Origin: an uncultured Clostridia bacterium
GTDB taxonomy: Bacteria; Bacillota; Clostridia; UBA1381
Direction: 5' to 3'
DNA: 37,530 bases
Assembly: GCA_944391265.1 (NCBI GenBank)
Contig: CALXSX010000121.1
Location: forward strand, 1-37,530
Both the position numbers and the translations under genes were made by a program. A model generated the notes under the pieces. The model ran no database searches, had not been told where the DNA came from, and saw only the letters and a program-made list of their open reading frames with translations. Positions 32,579-37,530 of this stretch are shown here, piece after piece; within the stretch, counting starts at the first letter, position 1, and each line of letters starts with the position of its first letter.

Positions 32579-32821
32579 TTATTTTACAATGTCCTCAGCT
32601 GCGTTTTTAGTAGCATTAGCCGCGTCCTTAACACCGTCGCCAAGATCCTCAGCCGCGTCATTCATTTTATCGCCCATGTTTTCACCCGTATCCGTGGGAG
32701 ACTGAGATTCACTCGCAGGGGGATCTGTCTGTGTCGTGTTTTCATGGTTTTCTTCAGCAGAGCATGATGACAGGACAAGAGCGAGAACGGCTGTTGTAAA
32801 AAGTATGCCCAATCTTTTCAT
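32579..32821 (-). CDS. Small lipoprotein
   Basis: The 80-residue product has a lipoprotein signal (KRLGILFTTAVLALVLSSC, lipidated cysteine about residue 20), then a Thr/Ser/Pro-rich stretch and a short Ala/Asp-rich helical tail (MNDAAEDLGDGVKDAANATKNAAEDI) with heptad-like repeats. I do not recognise a family. An envelope or stress-type role is only a guess. GGTGAG lies upstream of the ATG. It converges on the citrate synthase gene. Confidence 0.75.
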   Translation of the reverse strand: MKRLGILFTTAVLALVLSSCSAEENHENTTQTDPPASESQSPTDTGENMGDKMNDAAEDLGDGVKDAANATKNAAEDIVK

Positions 32822-33171
32822 ATAAATAGCTCACCTTTCTGCCCACATATATTTTTGATTCATTATACCGTTGTCTGCGGGCTGACCTGCGTATAATAAT
32901 TGTCCGCCGCATCTGCCGCGGATTCAAACAAAGTGCGAAACAATCCAATATGCCGCAGCAATATACGGACAATTTGTATGTTTCTTTATGTATTGTAACC
33001 AATAAAAAATTTTTTATAATTTTTTTTATTTTTTTGCAACCTTTTGGCAGTTTGAAAAGTATTAAATACGAAAAGGCAAAAACAAAGAGTTTTCGGCGCC
33101 TAAATTACATAATAACCGCTTGCAAGCAAAAAGACGCACGGGAACAAAAATAATGAAAAGAGGTATTTATT
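32822..33171. other. AT-rich intergenic region between divergent secreted-protein genes
   Basis: This 350-base stretch carries long A and T tracts around 33000-33035, a possible promoter at 32993-33020 and a leader of roughly 145 bases ahead of the gene at 33172. Open frames at 32754-33002 (minus) and 32950-33153 (plus) lack ribosome binding sites and sensible protein composition. No riboswitch consensus is recognised. Confidence 0.6.
32993..33020 (+). promoter_or_regulatory. Possible promoter of the secreted copper-amine-oxidase-N protein
   Basis: TTGTAA at 32993-32998 and TATAAT at 33015-33020 have 16-bp spacing. The fit is fair, but the region is so AT-rich that chance is likely. Confidence 0.4.
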
Positions 33172-34203
33172 ATGAACAAAAAATTATTCGCTATGCTCGT
33201 AACGGGCGCACTTATCACATCATCATTTGCAGTTTTCGCTGAAACAGCTCCGCAGACAACAGAGCCGCAGACAACTGAGACTGTCGAAACGGTACCTGAG
33301 GAATTCGCATCAGCTTACGTAAGCTTTACGGGAACAATCACAGGTAAAAACGGTGACTTTTTCGTAGCAAAGGGAGAGGACGAGGATTCTGAATTCTGGA
33401 TCAACACACAAAATGTTCAGGTATCTGCAACAGCTGACGGAAAAGCTTATGATCTTGCCGAGGGTGACACTGTTACAATATATGTAAGGGCAGACGCTCC
33501 TGCAATTCTTATTTATCCCGCTCAGTATTCGCCTGTTGTTATAATTAAAAATGAAGAAGATCAGGCGAGCAGTGTTAATGTTGATACATTCACAAAGAGC
33601 GACAGCTTCGGCGATTATGTAAACAATGAAAATATGCTTGCTTTACATATATCTGACGATGTAGAGATCGTTGATAAAGACGGCAACGCATTTGACGGTG
33701 ACCTTGACGGAAGAGACCTTGCTGTATTCTATTCAATTGCTACAATGAGCATACCTGCTCAGACGACACCGAAAAAGATTGTTGTTCTCGATGAGGTAAA
33801 GGCAGAGACTCCGGCTGAAGAAGCAGAAGCTATTGATCTTACAAACGTTACAAAGGTAGTAGTAAACGGCAAAGAAGTAGCTTATGTAAAGACAGACGCT
33901 GCAAAGAATATGCTCCCGATTCGTTCAATCGGTGAAGCTCTTGGATTTGAGATTGGCTGGAACGACGCAACAAAGTCAGTTTTGCTTAACGGCGCTTACG
34001 CTCTCAGAATTGGTGAGAACTCATATGTAAAGGGCAAGATGGTTCCTTTAGTGCTCAGCTCAGCACCTGTTTGCGCTGAGGTAAACGGAACAGGTATTAC
34101 GTATGTACCGGCTGAGTACTTCTCAGACGTATTGGAGGCTAAGCTTTCAGTTTCCGGCAACACGCTCACAATCACATCACAAACGGCTGCGAATAATCAA
34201 TAA
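33172..34203 (+). CDS. Secreted protein with copper-amine-oxidase-N-like C-terminal domain
   Basis: The 343-residue product has a signal peptide (about 1-23, cleavage after VFA), a Thr/Glu/Pro-rich linker (about 24-45), a central domain of beta strands (about 48-210) without a clear family, and a C-terminal domain (about 220-340). That domain contains KNMLPIRSIGEALGFEIGWN (about 244-263) and ends in a VPAEYF segment, matching the copper-amine-oxidase-N pattern of the gene at 16262. It is likely an abundant surface or wall protein. GAAAAGAGG precedes the ATG. Its length and acidic composition fit an extracellular protein. Confidence 0.8.
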   Translation: MNKKLFAMLVTGALITSSFAVFAETAPQTTEPQTTETVETVPEEFASAYVSFTGTITGKNGDFFVAKGEDEDSEFWINTQNVQVSATADGKAYDLAEGDTVTIYVRADAPAILIYPAQYSPVVIIKNEEDQASSVNVDTFTKSDSFGDYVNNENMLALHISDDVEIVDKDGNAFDGDLDGRDLAVFYSIATMSIPAQTTPKKIVVLDEVKAETPAEEAEAIDLTNVTKVVVNGKEVAYVKTDAAKNMLPIRSIGEALGFEIGWNDATKSVLLNGAYALRIGENSYVKGKMVPLVLSSAPVCAEVNGTGITYVPAEYFSDVLEAKLSVSGNTLTITSQTAANNQ

Positions 34204-34290
34204 TTTCTGTTTATTAAAAATCCAATATCCATACCCAAAAATATTGCGGAATTATAAACAAGGATCCGCATGATTATTCAACCGTTTTAT

Positions 34291-34335
34291 AAAAGGAGAG
34301 TCCCGGTAAAGCAATTGCTTTCCCGGGCTCTCCTT
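34291..34335. terminator. Bidirectional terminator between convergent genes
   Basis: A long interrupted stem has AAGGAGAG (34293-34300) with CTCTCCTT (34328-34335), inside it CCCGG with CCGGG, then AAAGC-AATT-GCTTT. T runs on the plus side are short. On the minus strand it is followed by TTTTAT. It lies between the secreted-protein gene and the second feo locus. Confidence 0.7.
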
Positions 34336-34355
34336 ATTTAAATACCGGGAAGTTT

Positions 34356-34505
34356 TTAATTTCTTTTCTTTTCATATTTCCGGCATTGCCTGGCATATGG
34401 GCAACCGATGCATTTTTGTCCCCTTCTTTTGCTTTTGTATATGTACAGTCCTGCCCCTCCGATAACCATGATTAAAATTACAATAAGAATGAAATTATCC
34501 GTCAC
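34356..34505 (-). CDS. FeoB-associated Cys-rich membrane protein
   Basis: This 49-residue product, found by translating the minus strand, has one membrane helix (about 5-24, FILIVILIMVIGGAGLYIY) followed by a basic segment and the cysteine cluster KCIGCPYARQC (C32, C35, C41), ending in KYEKKRN. Such tiny Cys-rich single-pass proteins are commonly encoded directly after feoB in Clostridia and are annotated as FeoB-associated. The start is GTG at 34505, overlapping the TGA stop of the feoB remnant by four bases, an operon-type junction. Confidence 0.85.
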   Translation of the reverse strand: MTDNFILIVILIMVIGGAGLYIYKSKRRGQKCIGCPYARQCRKYEKKRN

Positions 34506-34944
34506 ATTTCATCACCCTTTCTGAATGAATATTGAACATTGATTTTTTTATCGGAATTAAGCATCAGGTAAGCTATTGCAGTGATTATAACAGCCACAGC
34601 AGCCAATCCCGGTAAAAATCCGGCTCCAAAAGCTGGGTAGTAAAGAATAAGCTGCGGCTTAAATTGGTAGCGTCCACAATGTTAATAATAACGTCCGGCT
34701 TTTCATTTTTTACATATGAGCTGGTGATGCTCTCTTCAGACGTGTACGGAGACATTGAATATGCGCCGGGAAGATCAACGGCTATAAGCTCTTCATTTGT
34801 GCCTGCATATACCTTTTTAATTGGATGCTCCTTTTTTTCAACGGTAACACCCGCCCAGTTTCCGACCTTTTCATTTCTGCCCGTAAGAGCGTTATACATT
34901 GTTGTTTTACCGGAATTTGGATTGCCTGTTAAAGCGATTCTCAT
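34502..34944 (-). pseudogene. FeoB remnant with central deletion
   Basis: The N-terminal frame from ATG 34944 encodes a good FeoB G domain: G1 GNPNSGKT (8-15), GNWAGVTVE (29-37), G3 DLPG (57-60) and the DATN segment, up to TTQLLE (residue 107). Then the FeoB reading frame is lost and a stop follows at 34585. In another frame, codons 34633-34505 read AFGAGFLPGLAAVAVIITAI and on to a natural C-terminal tail ending GDEM and a stop at 34502, which fits the last FeoB helix. The middle (G4, Gates and most helices, about 500 residues) is absent. The junction sequence AGCTTTTGGAG fits both frames, so a deletion between short direct repeats is plausible. Confidence 0.85.
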
Positions 34945-34972
34945 AGTTAAATCCTCTTTTATAAATTACTTC

Positions 34973-34978
34973 ATTGTA
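34973..34978 (-). promoter_or_regulatory. Possible extended -10 promoter before the feoB remnant
   Basis: On the minus strand, TGG-TACAAT forms an extended -10 element 29 bases before the ATG. A copy of the feo operator (34983-34998) sits where the spacer and -35 would be. No clear -35 is visible, so the call rests on the extended -10 and its context. Confidence 0.45.
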
Positions 34979-34982
34979 CCAA

Positions 34983-34998
34983 GTTAGCTGCCGCTAAC
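34983..34998. promoter_or_regulatory. Candidate DtxR-type operator, copy 1 (feoA-feoB gap)
   Basis: GTTAGC-TGCC-GCTAAC is an inverted repeat with the same arms and the same 4-base spacing as the two copies upstream of feoA. It lies in the 85-base gap between the FeoA gene and the feoB remnant, beside the extended -10 at 34973-34978. Confidence 0.75.
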
Positions 34999-35029
34999 CC
35001 GATGACAAAAAATATGTAAATGCACCAAG

Positions 35030-35242
35030 TCAAACAATAATCGCCTTCGCTAACTGATTATCTATATTATACCTGCCGTCCTTAATAGAAACAACGCATC
35101 CGCTGTTTAGATGTGAGATAACTGTAATTGCTTCTCCTTTGTAGCATCCAAGCGAAAATAAGAATGAATTAAATTCCTCATCATCTGTTTCAATACTTGA
35201 TATGATATACTCTTTTCTTTCTGACGCCTCTTTCAAATTCAT
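35030..35242 (-). CDS. feoA: FeoA-family protein of the second feo locus
   Basis: The 70-residue product has the FeoA SH3-like pattern: an N-terminal helix (LKEASERKEYIISSIET), FLFSLGCYKGEAITVISHLNSGCVVSI, and the end KDGRYNIDNQLAKAIIV, which is typical of FeoA C termini. ATG at 35242 is chosen because GGAGGGTG (on the minus strand) precedes it. The in-frame GTG at 35251 lies inside that sequence. Its leader carries two operator copies. It is intact even though its partner FeoB is not. Confidence 0.88.
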   Translation of the reverse strand: MNLKEASERKEYIISSIETDDEEFNSFLFSLGCYKGEAITVISHLNSGCVVSIKDGRYNIDNQLAKAIIV

Positions 35243-35277
35243 AATTAACACCCTCCATTCTTTTCAATGTTTTCGTA

Positions 35278-35315
35278 TACATCGATTAGTTAGCTACGGC
35301 TAACTAATCGATGTA
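35278..35315. promoter_or_regulatory. Candidate DtxR-type operator, copy 2
   Basis: A perfect inverted repeat has 17-bp arms (35278-35294 and 35299-35315) around TACG. The core is GTTAGC-N4-GCTAAC (35289-35304). It lies in the feoA leader, downstream of the promoter at 35347-35375, with its centre 34 bp from that of copy 3. Confidence 0.85.
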
Positions 35316-35320
35316 AATTT

Positions 35321-35340
35321 TGGTTAGCCTCTGCTAACCA
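35321..35340. promoter_or_regulatory. Candidate DtxR-type operator, copy 3
   Basis: TGGTTAGC-CTCT-GCTAACCA is an 8-bp inverted repeat with the same core as copies 1 and 2. It sits directly after the -10 element (35347-35352) on the minus strand and so covers the expected transcription start of the feo locus. Confidence 0.85.
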
Positions 35341-35346
35341 GACATA

Positions 35347-35375
35347 ATTATATCATTGCGGTAATTATTTGTCAA
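35347..35375 (-). promoter_or_regulatory. Consensus promoter of the second feo locus
   Basis: On the minus strand, TTGACA (35370-35375) and TATAAT (35347-35352) are exactly 17 bp apart. The predicted start near 35340 lies in operator copy 3, so the locus should be strong when derepressed and tightly shut by a bound regulator. Confidence 0.92.
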
Positions 35376-35393
35376 CATTTTTTTTGAAAATTG

Positions 35394-35422
35394 TTGTTTT
35401 TCTAAAATATTTGTGCTAAAAT
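35394..35422 (+). promoter_or_regulatory. Probable promoter of the DtxR-type regulator gene
   Basis: TTGTTT at 35394-35399 and TAAAAT at 35417-35422 have 17-bp spacing, about 30 bases before the GTG start. No operator overlaps it, so autoregulation is not obvious. Confidence 0.6.
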
Positions 35423-35455
35423 AAACGAAAGGCATATTAAAGGAGTTGATTTCTT

Positions 35456-35833
35456 GTGAAAGAATCCGGAGAAATGTACTTAGAAACAATATATATTTTA
35501 TCAAAAAGCAAATCATATGTCAGATCAATAGATATTGCGGAGTATATGAATTATTCAAAACCCAGTGTCTCCCGAGGCGTAGGTCTCCTGAAAAAAAACG
35601 GATATGTAACTGTTGACAATGACGGGTATATTACATTAACCGACACGGGTAATAAGATTGCCAACAATATCTTTGAACGGCATACAGTTTTAACGAAGAT
35701 GCTGACATTGCTTGGCGTTGATGAGGAAACAGCATCGGCAGATGCATGTAAAATGGAGCATGTAATAAGCGAAAAATCATTTGACGCTATGAAAAATCAT
35801 ATAAAAAGTTCGAATAAGAATTTTCTCATCTGA
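35456..35833 (+). CDS. DtxR-family iron-dependent transcriptional regulator
   Basis: The 125-residue product has an N-terminal winged helix (about 5-62, EMYLETIYILS, then SIDIAEYMNYSKPSVSRGVGLLKKNGYV) and the metal-binding/dimerisation domain (about 63-125). The likely metal ligands follow DtxR numbering patterns: M7, H76 in the ERH motif, and C98-x-x-E101-H102 in ACKMEH. A cysteine at this point favours Fe2+ sensing over the Mn2+-type Glu of MntR. No SH3-like third domain is present, as in short clostridial members. The start is GTG at 35456 with AAGGAG at 35440-35445. It is divergent from the second feo locus and most likely represses it when Fe2+ is bound. Confidence 0.9.
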   Translation: MKESGEMYLETIYILSKSKSYVRSIDIAEYMNYSKPSVSRGVGLLKKNGYVTVDNDGYITLTDTGNKIANNIFERHTVLTKMLTLLGVDEETASADACKMEHVISEKSFDAMKNHIKSSNKNFLI

Positions 35834-35837
35834 AAGC

Positions 35838-35884
35838 AAACTGCCATGATTTATGTGTAATACAAAAATCAGGGCAGTTTATTT
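35838..35884 (+). terminator. Intrinsic terminator of the DtxR-type gene
   Basis: The stem AAACTGCC (35838-35845) with GGCAGTTT (35873-35880) is extended by TGATTT/AAATCA inside and followed by TTATTT. Confidence 0.75.
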
Positions 35885-35948
35885 GAGAAAAAATTTGCCT
35901 TCTTAACGTAGAAGCAAAATGAGAAAATCAATTTTGATGTCAAAAAAC

Positions 35949-36377
35949 TCAATTTACAACACCCTTTTTGAGTATGATGTTAGCGTAAAGCGCCTCTTCG
36001 CTTGTTGCGATCACAGCATATGCATTTTTAGCACGTTCATAGAAATCGAAACGTCCGAGGTAGCCAATCCTAACATTTTCGCCTTCATACATTTTGAGGG
36101 TATCTTTGTAATCGTTCCATATCGAGGTGTCTGCATCATCGCCTTCTGTTACCTTCATGAGTATTGTGTTCTCATCAACATATGTGTCAAGAGGCAGCAA
36201 ACTTATAACAGCTTCAAGAACATCGTTTCCCCCGTTTCCGTCAAGACGGATAACGCGTCTGCCATATCTATAGCACGGAAAATTGTCATCGGCGATAACT
36301 ATCTCATCACCGTGACCCATTTCCATAAGAACATTAATAAGTTCAGGTGATAAAATATGCGGAACATTTTTTAACAT
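35949..36377 (-). CDS. FucU/RbsD-family sugar mutarotase
   Basis: The family interconverts anomers (FucU, L-fucose) or pyranose and furanose forms (RbsD, D-ribose) so that downstream kinases or isomerases get their substrate. The 142-residue product has EMGHGDEIVIADDNFP (about 18-33, catalytic His and Asp), LLPLDTYV (about 60-67), and a C-terminal RFDFYERAKNAYAVIATSEEALYANIILKKG. The MGHGDE signature is closer to FucU than to RbsD (LGHTDE). ATG at 36377 follows AAGGAG on the minus strand, and an upstream in-frame ATG (36437) overlaps the intercistronic hairpin. It is read downstream of the sugar-binding protein. Confidence 0.88.
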   Translation of the reverse strand: MLKNVPHILSPELINVLMEMGHGDEIVIADDNFPCYRYGRRVIRLDGNGGNDVLEAVISLLPLDTYVDENTILMKVTEGDDADTSIWNDYKDTLKMYEGENVRIGYLGRFDFYERAKNAYAVIATSEEALYANIILKKGVVN

Positions 36378-36428
36378 AGCATTACTCCTTTTTAACGGGC
36401 GTTTGAATGAATTGGCAAATAATAAATT

Positions 36429-36460
36429 AAGCCGCACCCTGCATTTGCAGGATGCGGCTT
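36429..36460 (-). terminator. Intercistronic hairpin between sugar-binding protein and mutarotase genes
   Basis: A near-perfect stem (AAGCCGCA, one mismatch, CCTGCA; 36429-36443 with 36446-36460) has no strong T run on the minus strand. It is more likely a partial terminator or mRNA stabiliser than a full stop. Confidence 0.65.
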
Positions 36461-36469
36461 GTTAAGTGA

Positions 36470-37530
36470 TTAACCTTGATATACAAGATTCTTCTCTATC
36501 ATTTCATCAACGTTTGATGCATCCCACCATGCGCCTGAAATATCAACCTTTTCCGTTACTTCCTTGCCTTCAATTGCGAATACTGCCTGTTCAACAGCCT
36601 GATATCCTATTTGATATGAATCCTGAGCAACAGATCCTACGAGCTTCGGACCTGTAGTCTTTTTCATCCATTCTATCTGTTTTGTACCGGCATCATATCC
36701 TGTAAATTTAATGTCGTCATACTTTGTGCCTGCAGCAGCTATAGCATCGTATACCTGCTTAACAATACCTTCGTTAGACATAAATATCGCCTTTGCGCCC
36801 TTTTCATAAAGAGCCTCAAGAGCTGCCTTGTACGCATTGTCAGCGTCGCCGGGCTTAACTTCCTTTTCTATAACATACTTGCCCTTTGTTGAAGCGTCCG
36901 CATCAGCAAGCTCTTTAAACTTGTTTATAAATCCGTTTGCTCTATCAATACCTGTCTGTGTTTCATCATGCTGAATAACGCCAACAACGTATTTATCTGC
37001 AGCTGCTATGTCGCCCTTGATTATCTCAAAGAAGTGCTCAGCGTTCAGAGCAGCAGCTTTTTCGTTGCTGGTCGCAACGGAGGAAACAATAGGATTCTTG
37101 TTTGCTGCGTCAAGCGCCTTTATATCATTTTCCCATACTCCGCTGTCAAACTGGACAACGGGGATATTGTTGTCGTATGCCTGGCTCAGAAGGTCAACAA
37201 AGCCTTCACCTATTGTGCCTATAACTATTCCGTCAGCCTGATTGGAAAGAGCTGTCTGAAGCATTTCCTTCTGTGACGGAAGATCCTTAGCCGACTCACT
37301 TGCCGGGCCTCTGAATGTTATGTTATAGCCATACTCTTTTCCTGCTGCTTCAGCGCCTGCTTTTACCGACTGCCAGAAAGCGTGTGATTCGCCTTTTGCC
37401 ACAACTGCTATTGTTTTTGTTCCGCCCGTTTCTCCGCCTGTTCCACTGCCTGTTCCGCCATTGTCACAGCCAGCAGCAAGTCCCAGCATCATTACACCTG
37501 CCATCAATACGGATGATGCTTTAACAAACC
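36470..37530 (-). CDS. Sugar ABC transporter substrate-binding lipoprotein, 5' end outside window
   Basis: This is a periplasmic-binding-protein type 1 lipoprotein (ribose/galactose-binding-like family) that would hand a sugar to an ABC permease. The frame is open to the window end, so a few N-terminal residues are missing. A lipobox LAAGC is visible (cysteine near 37465), followed by a Gly/Thr-rich spacer and a two-lobed binding fold: TIAVVAKGESHAFWQSVKAGAEAAGKE, DGIVIGTIGEG, PVVQFDSGV, YVVGVIQHD, KAIFMSNEGIVKQVYDAI and FTGYDAGT. The adjacent FucU-type mutarotase suggests fucose, ribose or a related sugar, but this is inference. Permease and ATPase genes are not in the window. Confidence 0.92.
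   Translation of the reverse strand, partial: FVKASSVLMAGVMMLGLAAGCDNGGTGSGTGGETGGTKTIAVVAKGESHAFWQSVKAGAEAAGKEYGYNITFRGPASESAKDLPSQKEMLQTALSNQADGIVIGTIGEGFVDLLSQAYDNNIPVVQFDSGVWENDIKALDAANKNPIVSSVATSNEKAAALNAEHFFEIIKGDIAAADKYVVGVIQHDETQTGIDRANGFINKFKELADADASTKGKYVIEKEVKPGDADNAYKAALEALYEKGAKAIFMSNEGIVKQVYDAIAAAGTKYDDIKFTGYDAGTKQIEWMKKTTGPKLVGSVAQDSYQIGYQAVEQAVFAIEGKEVTEKVDISGAWWDASNVDEMIEKNLVYQG

Noticed and set aside
32754..33153. Two overlapping open frames in the region before the secreted-protein gene
   Set aside because: One is antisense to the start of the lipoprotein gene, neither has a ribosome binding site, and the predicted peptides look like AT-rich noise.
33021..33171. Leader before the gene at 33172 as a cyclic-di-GMP or other riboswitch
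   Set aside because: A short GACGCACGGG stretch caught the eye, but the conserved core and helices of the cyclic-di-GMP aptamer are not present.
35049..35054. GCTAAC inside the FeoA2 coding end as a fourth operator
   Set aside because: The matching GTTAGC half-site is absent at the required spacing, and the bases encode the conserved LAK segment of FeoA.
35919..36350. 143-codon plus-strand frame opposite the mutarotase gene
   Set aside because: It is the antisense shadow of a well-supported FucU/RbsD gene; no ribosome binding site and no recognisable domain.

Overview
The window looks like a chromosomal segment from an anaerobic, Gram-positive Clostridia-type bacterium of moderate GC content. 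The evidence is an Rnf complex in clostridial gene order (C-D-G-E-A-B), pyruvate formate-lyase with its activase, many near-consensus sigma-A promoters, strong AGGAGG ribosome binding sites, a CIRCE-controlled groESL operon, GerMN- and BofC-like sporulation-type domains, and SLH and copper-amine-oxidase-N type secreted proteins. I cannot name the genus from sequence alone. Nearly all of it is housekeeping DNA. I see no prophage, transposon, CRISPR array or obvious genomic island.

Layout. 1-4.6 kb: rnfC (5' end outside the window), rnfD, rnfG, rnfE, rnfA, rnfB, then a terminator. 4.7-7.2 kb: a P-type Ca2+ ATPase. 7.5-10.6 kb: pflB and pflA behind a promoter that carries a perfect palindrome. 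10.7 kb: tRNA-Ser(UGA) on the minus strand. 10.9-15.1 kb: ylxM-ffh-rpsP-khpA, then rimM-trmD and a GerMN-domain protein. 15.2-20.0 kb, minus strand: a class A penicillin-binding protein, a copper-amine-oxidase-N domain protein and an SLH-domain protein. 20.1-22.6 kb: a small BofC-like membrane protein and groES-groEL. 22.7-23.4 kb, minus: an SSB-like protein with two OB folds. 23.5-28.6 kb: folC, then feoA-feoB, a VanZ-family protein and an amidohydrolase. 28.6-30.9 kb, minus: ftsH and tRNA-Leu(UAA). 31.1-34.2 kb: citrate synthase, a small lipoprotein (minus) and a secreted protein. 34.3-35.8 kb: a second Feo locus with its own DtxR-type regulator. 35.9-37.5 kb, minus: a FucU/RbsD mutarotase and a sugar-binding lipoprotein cut by the window end.

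Energy metabolism is that of a fermenter: PFL makes formate and acetyl-CoA, Rnf couples ferredoxin oxidation to NAD+ reduction and an ion gradient, and citrate synthase presumably feeds glutamate synthesis. Iron uptake is encoded twice. The first FeoB is intact and carries a histidine-rich insert in its G domain. The second FeoB is a remnant whose central part is deleted, although its FeoA, its FeoB-associated Cys-rich peptide, its DtxR-type regulator and three copies of a candidate operator remain.

The observations most worth a second look are that decayed, still operator-rich Feo locus, the His-rich insert of the first FeoB, and a palindrome matching the NrdR-box consensus that overlaps the -35 element of the pyruvate formate-lyase promoter.
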